Assembly (NCBI GenBank): GCA_028564675.1
Contig: JAOVVO010000111.1
Span: 93,828-157,827, forward strand
Source: Onchocerca lupi
Taxonomy: Eukaryota > Nematoda > Chromadorea > Rhabditida > Onchocercidae
Direction of reading: 5' to 3'
Length of the DNA: 64,000 bases
Each line of letters opens with the position of its first letter. The stretch's first letter is position 1. The notes under the pieces were generated by a model. That model made no database searches, was not told the origin of the DNA, and saw nothing but the letters and a program-made list of their open reading frames with translations. A program made the position numbers and the translations under genes. This document shows positions 49,201 through 62,200 of the stretch, in pieces.

Positions 49201-52200
49201 AACTGATAAAAAGTTTCTAATTAGATTAATTCTGGCAGCAATTCGAACCCAAAATGATACAGCCTCAGCTCTTTAATCGTACGGAATAGCTGCAAGATTA
49301 GTACCAAGTGGAAGAACTGCTCATTCCGCTTTGAAATTGTCACTGAAAAATCAATCCATTGAAACTCCTACGTGCAGCATTTCCAAAACATCCGGATGGG
49401 AAAAGTATTGCAGAAATATAAATTTATTGTTTGAGATGAATGTACGACGGCACACAAAAAATCGCCTGAAGCTCTTGATCAATCATTGCAAAATTCGCGT
49501 GGAAACATAAAACCATTTGTCGCGAAATCCGATATCGCGACACTCCAACCAAATTCCAAACAAATAAATAATCAAATAAATTCTTTACTTTAAATGAATG
49601 TTACCAATATTGTGAATCATTTAACTGATTCTACATTCCTTTCTCATGTTTTTTCTGTTCTATCTGTGCTCATATATTTGTATTCCTGTCATACAGGAAA
49701 TGCCTTCGCTATCAATTGCTCACAGTACTTGGCAAAATTCACATTTTTGTCCAAATTCACATCCTAATCTTCTCATCAGATCTTGCTTCGAGCTTATGTT
49801 GCAATTGGGTCTTGACAGTTTTCGGTGTTTAATGTCAACCACTCCCATTTCTAATACATAAATCTTTTTGTATTAAGAAAGGGGACCATCTTCAAATAAG
49901 GGTTTTATAATACGGTCTGGACGCAACTTAGCCCAATCCAACTCAACATAGCGCGACTCCAATACAACTCGACACCATCCAAGTCAACTCAACCCAATCG
50001 ATCTCAACCCGACTCGACTCAACGCAATCCAACTCAGTTCAGTCCAGCGGATCTTAGGAATCTGATCGACTAAACTTACTATCAACTCGCCTAGACTCAC
50101 TGGTGGTATTTGGCTATTGATCGACATCACTCTCCACGATTGAGAAATATTTACGACACCATTTGGGAACGCATTAATATTGCTTGCAGGAGATTTCAGA
50201 CAAACATTACTTGTAATTTTTCGATCGACAGCACGGACGAAATTAATGCCTGAAATACCTTACTTTTTGGCGACACTTGATGCCGTTAAAATTAACTACA
50301 AATATACGTATCCAGCTACGAAACGATCAATCACTTGAAATATTCTTACACCAATTACTGCAAATTAGGAACGGAAAGGTGCCGGTTGATCTGGCTTTAA
50401 CATAAATTTCATTGCCTCATAACTTCTACAGTTTAGTAATATCAAAAGAAGAGTTTATTGAAAAGGTATTTCTCGATATTCAAATCAATTATAAGGATCA
50501 CGACTGGCTGACTGAACGAACTATTCTTGCGGCCAAGAACAAAGACGTTCGACGAACTTCACAGTATTATCCAATCCAACATTCAAAGCGAAACAGTCAC
50601 ATACAAGTCCGTCGACACCATTGTGGAAGCAAATGAAACGGTTAATTATCCAACAGAATTTCTGAATTCATTCGGTCTGTCAGGGATGCCACTGCACGTA
50701 CTGTAATTGAAAATCGGCGTACCAATTATCATGTTGCGAAATATCAACCAGCTAAAACTTTGCAACGGCATGCAGCTTGCAGTAAAAAAATTAATGGCAA
50801 TGTCGTAGAGGCAGCAATCTTGACAGGACCTTTCAAAGGTGAAGATGTCCTTATTCCTCGCATTCTTGTCATTCCAATGGATATGCCATTACAGTTTAAG
50901 AGATTGCAATTCCCATTCGATTGGCGTTTGCATTCACCACCAACAAAGCTCAGGGTCAGTCTTTGGAATTGTGCGATTTAGATCTAGAGACCGATTGTTT
51001 CTCATATTGACAATTATCTGTTGCATGTTCTAGAGCCGGCAAACCAGACAATTTATATATCTACACAGAATTACAAAAAATATTGCATGCCTAAAAGTAT
51101 TGCGAAATAAATTGCTTGGACGAAACATTTTATTACACACTACCATGATCTCGACATTTCTGTGACGCAACTAATTCCCAACAAACCAAAAAATGAACGA
51201 TTACATCTCTCACAAAGCAAAAAACAAACAAAAAGCTTAAATTACCCGCCTTATTTATTTAAAAACAGATACCTATTCGAATGCAACATGAGATTTTCCA
51301 AATCAATCGATGAAGAACTTGAAACACCGTAGGAAGTAGCAGCAGTTAATGCAGAAATTAGGCGTGGTGAATAAAATTCTATCCGCCTCTGAAGATGCGA
51401 TGCAGAGCGGAGTCAAAATATCCAGTCCGCTCATGAGGGCGTGATGCAGGGCAGAGAAAAAAAAATTCAGCCCTCTCATTTACTTTTAGTTGTTACGGAC
51501 GTAGTACGTGAAAAAAAGCAAGTACGTTCATATAAAAACACGCGCCTATTCGAATGCAAGGTTGTCGAAATCGGAAAGCAATCGATGAAGAACTTGTAAC
51601 GTTTTCTAAAAAGCCACAAGGAGCATTTACATTTTTATTTATATAAATTACGGAGCTCAATTCACTCTTTACATTATGTTTCATTTCACAAGCGTCATTT
51701 TTTAAAATTCATTAAAACCGATAATTTAATGAAATAGAATTGAAATGAGAGACTTTAAAATGAGTTAAAATTTTCACATGAAGAATTTGCAGAATTTAAA
51801 AACACCAATATTGGAGATATTGCAGATTTTTATTTAAAATTCAAAAAACAAATTGAATTCGAAAGTCTTGATTCCGAAATGAAGAAATTATTCTGTCAAT
51901 TTTGGATACAGAACAGTAGAAAATAAATGAGCACTTTTTTCTCTTTTTTTTTTAATTTGTTCGATTTAACAAATTAAAAATTTGAAGGACAATCAGAAAT
52001 AATCGATTAAAATGAGATTAGCCATGCGGAATTTTTTCATTCAAAAATGGTCAATAATATAAGCATATCAGACATCTTAGTAAAAGCTTTCCATAGCAAA
52101 CATTGTGCTCTTATATGATATTATCCTGTTTCTAATTTTAACTCCTATTTTACATCATGTTTACTTTAAGATAAAGTAACGAGTTCATTTGTGGTCAAGA

Positions 52201-55200
52201 TAGGGTTAAGGGTCATTCAACAGTTTCCCTTATCTTATTCTATCCACTACGTTCCTATTCGCTACTATAATTGTAAAAAGGGCAAAGAAATAGAAGCTTG
52301 CAGCACTCAGTATGGGAATTATAAAAATATTATTTTCGAGTTATAAAATGAAAATTGCGCATGTACCTTAGAGTGAGAGGAGCAGAATTGCAAAATAAAA
52401 CTGCAGTTTTTCTGGAGATAAGAAAAGTTTCTTTGAGTCTAAAGAAGCAATTCATTTTTTTCAAGAAAAAAAGAAGTTCAAAGAAAAAAACTTTTTTGTT
52501 TTATTTCGAAAATGAATTTTGGTATTGTGATAGAAATATTCTTACATGTCAGACCATTTGAAAGAACACTTTATCCCGATGCAAAAGACGAAATTAGTAG
52601 GAATTTTTAAAAAATTTTTTTGCAATATCGAGATGAACTTGTATTGCCAATATGCTTTCATTTTCATCTTTCTTTCCTTCTTTCTTTTTTCAGCTCCTAT
52701 TTTTACTTACTGTTACAAAAAATTAAGATAATATTAATTCTATTCAAAATAACAATGATTGTCTCAACAGGATTACGTCTGGTACTGAGTAATTAGAAAT
52801 AGAGAATTGAGGCAGATAAATAAATAAACAAATTAATCAATTCAAAATAAACAAACCTATCCCAGTTACCGCCTTTTGCCCGCTATAGTCGAAATTACTT
52901 ACAGCTGTCGTTTCTTTCGTCAATCTAAAATAAATGAAAAAGAAAATCAGCAAAATTATAGCTGAATTCTGCAAAGTATGATAACAAATGAAATATTGTA
53001 AACACAACGAAAATTAATTAAAATAGTGAGAAGTTTTTCTAAAGTTGAAAGAATGGAAGTTTTTCTTTCTTTGTCTAAAAAACAGAAAAGAAATGCAACA
53101 AACATAATTCTTCTGGTTATTCCCGAGCCCAATATTTTCTAATTACATATAGTTGGTAAGTCTCTCAGAAGAATCAGAAGAAAGAATTGCAAAAAATTTC
53201 AATCGCAATTAATTTCTAGCATTTTGCCCTATGATCTTAAAACACCACTGCTCAAATCTGTTTCTAAAAAGAGTTACCAGGGTAGATTTTTTCAATCTCT
53301 GGAAAACAATTCAAACCTTTTTGTTGGCCATAAATATGACGAATGTTGTTTTTCCGATAACTTTTGCCTCTGACGTAAAGCGATCATTATTCTAGAATAT
53401 TTTTCTGCGACAGTAAAATGATTTAGGTTATAGACCGAAGTCTCCTACGAGAAAGAAAGAATTTGTTGATTTGAGAAAGGTGTTTTATATTTGGCTGATA
53501 ACAGGAAATCCGATAACAAAAAAAAAAAGAAAAAAAAAACAAGTATCGCTAGAAAAACAATCAAGGAAAAATGGAAAAGTAGTGAAAACACAAACCTAAT
53601 GTAAACAAATAGAACAATAAAACAGGGTATGACAAAACTAATAATTGATGAGGATATAGAAAATATTGGATTATAGAATCGACATTCGTATGGATCCGCA
53701 TCTGATGGCCGGATATTCACGCCTAACATTTATCGATCATATGAAATTTCGATTCGCTTTTGAAGTTAGTTTTCAGGTAAATCAGTTACTTTGAGTTTCA
53801 GCAAATATTTCTCTAATATTCTTCAAATAAACAACAACTTTGATTCAAATCGATTGCGTTGAAAAGGCGAAATTGCATGAAATGGAGATAGTGACAACTT
53901 ACCAAGTACAATAGGACTAGCAAGCGCAAGGGAAATGACCCAAATGACGGCCATAATAAAAATAACCCGTTTTGTGTCATGAGATTTATGTGAATAACTT
54001 ATAGGACGAGTAACTGCTCGATATCTATAATTGAAGAATTAAACTTTTCTTAATCCGTAGTTTCAAGTGAGGATTTGCCTCGTATAAATAAGTCCTAATT
54101 GACACCGTCATTTTTATCAATACTATTAGAGAAATAAATATATCGTTAACTGAAAAAGGAATAATAACTGATCAGGTGCCTTTTTCTAAAGGAAACGTAG
54201 AATCAATTATTGGATGGAGAGTTAAGCAGATTTGTTTATCACAGTATCAATATTTAAATGAATACTCAATATGGATGATTTATTTCAAACGATCACCGAA
54301 TATATATGTTTTCAATAAATAAATTGCGATTTCTTAAAGTTCAATTGACAAGAATTGTTCTGGAAGTTGCTTCATCAATAAGATGTAAGAATTATCTTCT
54401 ATCAATCAGTTTATTTAGTAAAAAAGAACACTTATTAACTTATTATATCTTTTAAAACTAATATTTAACATTAATTTACCTATCAAAACTAATTACTGTG
54501 AGTAAAAGTATGGACGCAGTACTGCAGGCAACATCACTTGCTGAATATATGTCACACATCATCGATCCAAGGAACCAATAACCACCTTGCACCTGAAATG
54601 CGGCATGTCCTGTATGACAGTAGAATTGATCGCCGTGCTACTGTACTCTAAATAGGAAGAAGAAATTATGGAAATTAAAGTATTCATCACTAAGAGGTAA
54701 TCTTTCATTAATTTTGTTAAATCAACCAGATAATCAGCTATTTTAGCCTCAATTCAACTGTGAATTATTTGTTTTAACATTGCGCAGTGCTCCGCTTGCT
54801 TTTCATCATAGATAATTCAAATATTCATTACTAAATTGGATTTCTTTTTTTATTTCTAAAGAGAGCTTTTAAATGAATGCGTATGAATGCAATTGATTTT
54901 AGACGGTAAAAACCTTATCTTTGCTAATTATCCTTTTATTAAATAGTTTCCTAAAATTTTCAAATTTTGACCAAAAATAAATTGATAAATTGAGATTTAT
55001 TGAAAATTGTCGTGTACTTTCTAAACTTTATCGCAAAAAAAAAAAATGCACTTTCGACATTTTACGGCTAATATTTCCACTGAAGCAGTTAATAGAACGC
55101 TAGTTTTTTTGATCATATAAGCATTTTATTGGATATTGCCAACAAAATTTCTCTTACACATATGCTACACTAAATTTCTCGATCACTATAGTTTCATTTG

Positions 55201-56293
55201 CTGATTACTAGATCAATTTTCTTTGAATATAATAATGAAATTTTTTCAAATACATTAATTTTCGCCAAATCATTTTTAAAAAGACGAAACATAAAAACAA
55301 TATACTTTAATTGGAAACAATGCATATGACAATGTTTCTATTTTATAAAAAAGCACAATTTTGAAAAGTCAAAAAAATGGGACCTCCGGAAGAATGATGA
55401 AATAAGTGAAATTAATTGCGAAAGATTATGAAATTAATGATAGAACAATTAAATGCACTTCTTTACTTCTTGATTGTTTATTGTTAATGACAAAACTATG
55501 GTCTGTCCAAAAGTCTGAGCTTTTCTTCATCCTAATGTTTGCGGATATTTCGGCCCAGCCATTTCCTGTTTTACTGATGTATATCCCTTATGATTCATAT
55601 CTTTCCTTCATTTGTTTCAATCGATTAAATGTAAGATTAAACACATTTAACGTGTTTGATGCGACTATTCACTGCTAAGAAAATAAATTAATTTTGTAAG
55701 CTGGATTCGATAATTGAAGTTGACATTCCGATGAATAATTTATCATATTCTCCTAAAGAAATATATAATTTCTTTCGGGTCGTCAGAATCGCAATTGCAC
55801 TGCACTGCCAAAGAATACATTTATCTCATTAAAAGAAAGAAAATCTTGAAATTCGTGATTAGAATGCTGCAAAGGTTTTATTGTAATATTTTGCCATTTT
55901 TTATCATTTTCCTTGTCGTTATTATTGCTAATTTATTGCAAAACTTTTTAGTTGTCAATTTGTAAATTAGAATGAAGATGGATTAAAACTTACATGGACA
56001 TAAACAGCATAAGGCATGACGAAAAGTCCAACCAGGAGATCGGCGACAGCCAAGCCAAAAATCAGAAAATTAATGGCAGAATGAAGAGTTTTAAAGCGTA
56101 TTACAGCAATAATTACCATCGAATTACCCAAAATAGTAACAGTTGGAATAATTAGGAAGAATAATCCGGAAATGTTAAGCTGGTGTTTCGGAATAGTTAA
56201 TTGCGGCAACCAGTGCAAAGATGCTGAGTCCGTGATACTGTTACTTACATTCATGGTATTATCAGTATCATTCTTGGTCAATTTCAAATCCAT
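43212..56293 (-). CDS. D2-like dopamine / biogenic amine receptor (GPCR, 13 exons, 571 aa)
   Basis: Rhodopsin-family receptor of the plasma membrane, expected to couple to Gi/o. Exons on minus: 55994-56293, 54480-54592, 53903-54024, 53596-53722, 52857-52924, 47606-47696, 46929-47131, 45371-45450, 45111-45215, 44874-44994, 44218-44367, 43334-43545 and 43212-43235. Total 1716 nt with all phases in agreement. The N terminus has glycosylation sites (NDT, NVS, NIS). TM1 has GNSMVIIAV and TM2 LAVADLLVGLFVMPYAVY. TM3 has the amine-binding Asp in SASDVACSTASILLL and SFDRYRAVTRP (intact DRY). ECL2 has CRFYNP and TM5 the Ser run SISSSIISFVIPC. The long polar third loop is spread over eight exons, with RATKTLGIVV before TM6 (GIFLACWVPFF). 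TM7 is WLGYINSCINPIIYTVFN with helix 8 EFRRAFKRIL and a short tail, as in D2-like receptors. The first ATG in the open frame is used. It could be an ortholog of C. elegans dop-2 or dop-3; I cannot tell which. Confidence 0.92.
49915..50065. repeat. Degenerate CAACTC/CGACTC-rich simple repeat within the Helitron
   Basis: About 150 bp dominated by ACTC, CAATC and CAACTC units (for example CGACTCGACTCAACGCAATC) between the helicase pieces. The pattern is roughly 5-mer with many changes. It is unlike the surrounding coding-derived sequence and interrupts the helicase homology. Confidence 0.6.
51255..51665. repeat. Helitron 3' region with internal direct repeats, second copy of the 39.9-kb element
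   Basis: CTATTCGAATGCAA occurs at about 51272 and 51547, each followed after about 20 bp by ATCGATGAAGAACTTG. Between them lie CAGTCCGCTCATGAGGGCG, GAGCGGAGT and GCGATGCAG-type blocks. It ends near CATTTACATTTTTATTTATA. Order and sequence match 39.94-40.35 kb. Confidence 0.65.
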
Positions 56294-59200
56294 GCCTTTC
56301 AAATCAATTCGAAAAAAGTTTAGCAAAGACTATAGTAGCAAATAAGCAGAGTTTTCTAACATTTGTCCAGGTTAAACTTCCTTAATGCACTTTATCATCT
56401 GAAAGCAAAAATGTTGAATTGTTGCTTAAAATCCATCGAGTAGTGTCATAAACATGAATCCTATACGATCATCCAATTTATAGAAAATTACGAATGATGT
56501 TCTTTCTATAAGCACCAATTCGGTTTGACCTCAACCTGACACATAGCCATATCACTAAAAAAATCTTTCATGGTGAATGATAGTACTGTTGGTGTTACGT
56601 ATAATTAATTTTACAGCTTGGAAGCAATGCTAGCCTCAAACAGTAATTTCTTTTCCACTTATTGAGCACTGAATGGAATTTTAATATCTAAGACGAGTTA
56701 CAATGATATTTCAGTATTTCTTGGAAACTGGTAATAATACCATTTTAGCTAGTTATTTGACACAAATTATCAGAAAGATAATTACTTGATCACCGGAATG
56801 TTAAGGAAAAAGAAGGAAACAATTTGATGATGACATTGTAGCCATGCTGCTGCCACAAGCGATTGTGTTCCAAAAAGGTTATGTCTAGATTTGATGGATT
56901 ACCCTAGTTGTTAGCAGTACAAATTCATAAAAATATAGAAATAATCGTAGTCTACAATCGATGAAAAGAAAAAAAAAAAAAACAACTTCAATAGAAATTG
57001 AAGCCTTTAGCGGTTACGGTGCTGAGAATTAAGAGGAGACTCAAGGATGAGGAAGAGATGGGACATCTCACAGGACAAATGAAATTGCATATGAACTTGC
57101 ATATGAACGGGAAAGCGACGGAAATATTCACACATAGTTGACAACCTTAGCAAATTGGCAATGTAATGAATATTTTTGGTTATATGGATGAGTAGTGGTA
57201 AGAGCGTTGAATTGAAGAGAGAAGAGAGAATATTCCTGGTTATTGATGACAAAAACAAAAACAAATTCATATAAAAAGTCATGACATCTAAAGTCAGGAT
57301 TCTCCTTGATCTATAAAAAACTTAGGCCTATGGTAGCAGAAAGAGGATACACCAGTAAAGTCCCAAGCCCTAATTCAATAATCAATACGATACTTTCTGA
57401 AAGGAATTTCCACCTTGCCTCCGTCTATTATATGATTATCTGTGGATTGGTTCACTTGGTTATGGCCAATCATCTTCAAATGGAATATTCTGAATCGGAA
57501 AAACAATTAGATGGAAAATAGAATAACAAGTGATAAATAACAAAAAGAGAGTCTTTTTTCATCAATATTCACTAATATAATCGACTTGTTAAATCAGTCA
57601 TTATTTAACAAAGCAAACAAAAGAATAAATATTTCAAATGTCCATCTTTACAACGAAGAATCATTAAGAATAAGATGAATACGAAGTCGAAGTTAATTTC
57701 CGAATGAAAGTTTGCTACTTTCACTCTTTTTCTACAACTTGGGACCGGAAAAAAGTTCCAAGTGTGAAATTCAGAATTTCAAAAAAAAACTGGGATGTGG
57801 AATTTCGGAGAAAACTTCATTTAAATTTTGAACGAAATTTTTGAAAAACTCATCAGAACAATCGCAATATAAAGTTATTGATTTTATATGCAGCATCATG
57901 CAAAAACTCATTGCAAAATAACAATGGAATGATTTATTCTATGGGCCTTCATTCCTAAAAAATTTTTTTAATGTACATCTGACCATTGTTTCGTAGTAAG
58001 GAAGTTGGAACTTTAAGAGACCAAAGAAAACGTAACAGTTGGATACTTTAATTTTTCCAACAGATTTGCTTTTGAAAAGTTTTCCAAGAATAAATAGGAA
58101 AAACAACTATTTATAAATCACTCTAAACCAATCACGTAACATCAGACGTCCATTATGACTCATTCATACTGCATTATTTAAATTCAGAACTCATTAACTA
58201 TTAATTGTCTCGGATTCTAATTTTCAATAAAATAGAAAAAGTCCCTAAAAGCATGGACGGAATTTTCGAAAATGAGAGGTAAAATAGGGATTTTTGGTCT
58301 TTGATTTTAAAAAGATTATGAAGATTTGGCAAGAAAAACTCTGCATAAATCATAAGTTGCTACAGTGGCATGTCATTTTGGGGTAAGAAAATTGGAAATA
58401 GCTCTTAAAAGATTTAAAATAAGATAAGAGAGAAGACAATGAAGCAGAAGGAAAAACACCTTTGAGGCACTGATTTTTTTTTTTCCAAAAACTCTTCACA
58501 CTGACTTTTCAAGTGCGAATAACGTTTATTTCATCAACCTAATTTCTCGAAATTTTATTAAGTTTGAAGAAACGTTTTTGCTTTTGTTAATAGATAGGTC
58601 TGCTGCACAAAATAAGGTGCAAAAAGTCAAGAAGAATGACAATAAAAAAATTGGTTAACAAAATTTTTTGCAAAATGAAATGTGAATAAAAATTGCAAAT
58701 TTAGGAAAATCTGGAAGAGGAGAAATTTTTATTTAGATGAAGTGTTATACAGAAAGGAAACAGAGAAAGCAAGTTCGTAAAACTGTTTTTTAAAACCGTA
58801 AGACTGTTCGTAAAACTTTTTTTGCGATCTAAAAAAAATTCTTTTTGCTGATTTATTCTTTGGTTTTTTTCATCACCATCATTATTATTTTTAAGTTTAT
58901 TTTTTGCCATTATTTATAAATTAATCATTTACTTAATGCTTGTCATATTTTTCATTAAACATTAGAGTTTCTCTTCTTTACTTTTGCAATAGAGTTCAAA
59001 TTATAAATTCAATGCAGTAAGTTTTTTTGGAGGTCCTATTTTAAAAGTTATTAAATTCTGAACTGATGTTTAACACATGGGAATGAAAGAATAGATTAAG
59101 AATTTCTTTTTTGAATAACAAATGGTAAAATAGCAAAAACAATTAACTTATTATATCACAAAATTACGATTCAGCTAATCACGATTCACACATTTTTTTT

Positions 59201-62200
59201 TAATTGGTGTTTTGGAACACCGAAGCAAAGTTCCAAGTGAATGCTTAATCAAAAGTGTCATTTGGTTATTCTGCTGTTTTTTATAATATTAGCTTATCTT
59301 AAAATTATAAAATTAACATTTTGAAAATATTCCTTTCTACAGACAATTTCACAGGCAAATTTTAATTTCTGATTTCTAATATTTAGAAGCATGAAAGAGA
59401 AATTGAATAAAATCATCAATGGCATTAGCCGTATTAAGAAAGAAATGTGACAAAAATTTGACATTAAAATTTAAGAAATTAGTACTTTTATAGTAATAAG
59501 GAATTGAATGAATTTTCATTGTCATTTTTTAAATTTTAAGAAATCATAAAGCCTCATAAAATTTTATATTCCTTTCAGCGCATTATTTTCTCTTTCCTTT
59601 ACGCAAGAAATTGTAGTTTCAAGCTAAAATCACATTTTAGAAAGAAATAATTTCAGTATGAAAAACATAAGTTAGCATGATGGTTGTGCCTAATATTTAT
59701 TCAAGCCTTGCGTAAAATCTACAATGAAATCTGCTAAATTTAAATATTTTCAAGTGAGTCTTAATGTAAAATTGTTTTGTTTTGAGACAGTTGTAAAAGA
59801 ATTCACTTTAGACATGTAATCCTGCAAGTCTGCCGAAAATAGACTAGGAGAATGGAAACATTATGATAAACTTTCCATTTTTTTTATCTTTGTGTGCCTA
59901 ATTCTAAGCCATTAAAGGAATTCTTAATGAAAGATGACTTTTCAATTACTTTTTGTAGCATAAAAATTAGATTTCGCCAGTCTAATCTTTATGCGCTACC
60001 TGCACTTCATCTTAAATTCCGCAATTTTCAGCTTCTCTTGGTGCATCGACTCAAAGACCGTGTGCAAGCAAACAATTTAAGAATCTCAAGCCTTCTAATG
60101 GATGATACATGCTGATTAATCGAACTATTACGAGAAAAAATAATTAATGACAGAAAGAGGTCAAACTTCAAATCCCTGTCAACTTTAGTTTGTTTTCGAT
60201 TTAATCAAGCTTAGTTTTCAAATTCTTGATAAATTGCACTTATTTTTCATTCTCATGCACAAGAAAAATCCAAGGACATTCAAGTGGTATCGATTATATT
60301 TGATACAATTTTCAGTAACACATGACATTTAGCTAATGCAAAACCGATATAATAGATTTATGGTTATATTTAAAAATTTGCCATTTTTAAATAAATGAGG
60401 AATACAATTCCTCTGAAATGTAAACATTTGCTTAAAAAAAAAAGAAAACAAAAAATAAATGATAATGTAAGTACATGATTTTTAATTTTCTGATGTGATA
60501 AATTGTTTTTGGGAATTAGTTAGAGTGATAATTGCGTGTGAATGGTTGAAGTTGAAATGGGATAAAATCACTTAACTTCTTTAAAATTGATCCATTTTTT
60601 CTGTATCGCCACTCTAAAAAGATCGAACACATATGTCGACCATATAAAAATATAATGTTTAAATAGAATACCAGTCAAATCATCCCAAATAAAAAATGCT
60701 TCAAAGTCATCAATTCTTTCAAAATCAGAACTTGTTTTAGAGGAACTGTTGAGAGCCAAAATTACATTTTACATCAAGAATTCAGTTGCAAAACAACTTA
60801 AAAAACTATTATATATATGTGGAGATACAAAATCAAATCATATATGCTAATTTTTGGAATAACTGATTAGAAGAAATTTCGTCGTTCTTGATGTCAGTCT
60901 CAAATATAAAAAAATAATATTTTGCTGGTTGAGACGAAAGATATAATGTTTAAGCTAAATGGAAATGATAATATTCTGCCAGCATATTTTTGGAAAAAAT
61001 TTATTGAGAATTTAGAAAACGAATTTACAATTCAAATATTTGAAAAGATAGAAAAAATGGTGCCTATTTCATATGATTTTTTCATTTCTTTTACTCTTTC
61101 TTTCCTATACATAATCACATTTTTTTCTCAAATAAAAATTAATTGGCTTTTTAGTTTTTTTGCTAAGATTTAGCAATTCTGAGAAATTATTACTCCTTGA
61201 AATGCCTATCACTTATAATTTGCACCTGATTTATTCATTTCCCCAGTATGAAATATAAATGGATCTGCAGGTCCTAATGTTATCCAAGATCATGGCGATT
61301 TGATGTTTTTTAGCATTATCATTTCTCTACTTGGGTTTTATTGTCATATTGAAAACTCAGGTAAAACTCATCTTCCAACCAAGAAAACTGGCGATATTAG
61401 GAAAGAAAGAAGATAATTTGATGGAATATTCCAAAAGTGACAGGCGAAAAGATCGTGTGAATGGCAGCTTTGTCGATGATTTCATGTTCACAATAAGCTG
61501 AAGCGAAGACCTGGCTTTCAATTTTAGGACTATCTTTATAAGTGTAGCTTTCTGTAACGAAAGTTTTTTTTTTGTGTTTATGCCAATTGACTTCTAGAAT
61601 AAACTGATGAAAAGTTCAAAAATAACGAATGGATTTTTTTAGCTGCTGCATTACTTGCCTGACAAACTTATCAATAGGAAATAAAGAGATAATGAGCAGT
61701 TAAATTTAAAAGTTCTAAGCGTAAGCAACAGCTCGATGTCTAATTTCTACAGAAAAAAAAAAAAAAAATGAGCATTTCTGCATCATTGAGAAAGACCAGA
61801 ACAGCGATATTCGCAGAAAAAATCCATTTTTATCGTTGGAACTCTCGAACTGATATTTGTTCGAATGAAATTGACTTCTGTTCCACAAAATCTAATTCAA
61901 TTATGCACAGCTCTGTTCCAAACAAGCCAGGAAAAACAACGGTAGGCATCCAATGAACTAAAAAATGTCAGTGAATTTAGATGAACAAAAAAAAGGATGA
62001 AAAATTTAAAAAAAAGGGAATCCAACCGAAAAAAAAAAGCCATTATTTTCCACAACACCGAAGAAACTGTTCTTGGATTCTCTCTTTTTTTTTTAACACG
62101 TGGATTCATAACTGAAATTAGCCTGAAAATTAGCTGCAAAATGTCTTTTTTAGATGATGAGCCATAATTTTACTATTAAAATCAAAAACTTCTTCACTGA

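Larger units (their letters stand above)
47780..51700 (+). mobile_element. Decayed autonomous Helitron (Rep/PIF1-like helicase) inside receptor intron 5
   Basis: Rolling-circle transposon remnant read on plus, in many frames. Recognisable in order: GKLAIIQ and EVDNR pieces at about 47960-48020; KYICK then GSDMVVFGVQ at 48130-48180 (Rep tyrosine region, shortened); VHLAYI-like and VYFTAANVQQTTLNPPATTL at about 48320-48410; LNIVNGVN at 48656; MAEDILHRIR at 48864; a longer frame 48995-49276 with PKLTFERKGIYDHIM and FFLNAPGETDKKFL, where the helicase P-loop (APGGTGKT) should be; HDWLTERTILAAKNKDV at about 50490-50550; VNYPTEFLNS and LKIGVPIIMLRNIN at 50640-50750; AILTGPFKGEDVLIPRI at 50815-50860; NLYIYTQN near 51045. 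Frameshifts, stops and a broken P-loop show it is dead. Noncoding 3' part about 51240-51660. Exact ends not defined. Confidence 0.85.

Noticed and set aside
57306..57521. 71-codon open frame on plus
   Set aside because: No recognisable motif and no flanking exons; its size is expected by chance in several kb of sequence.
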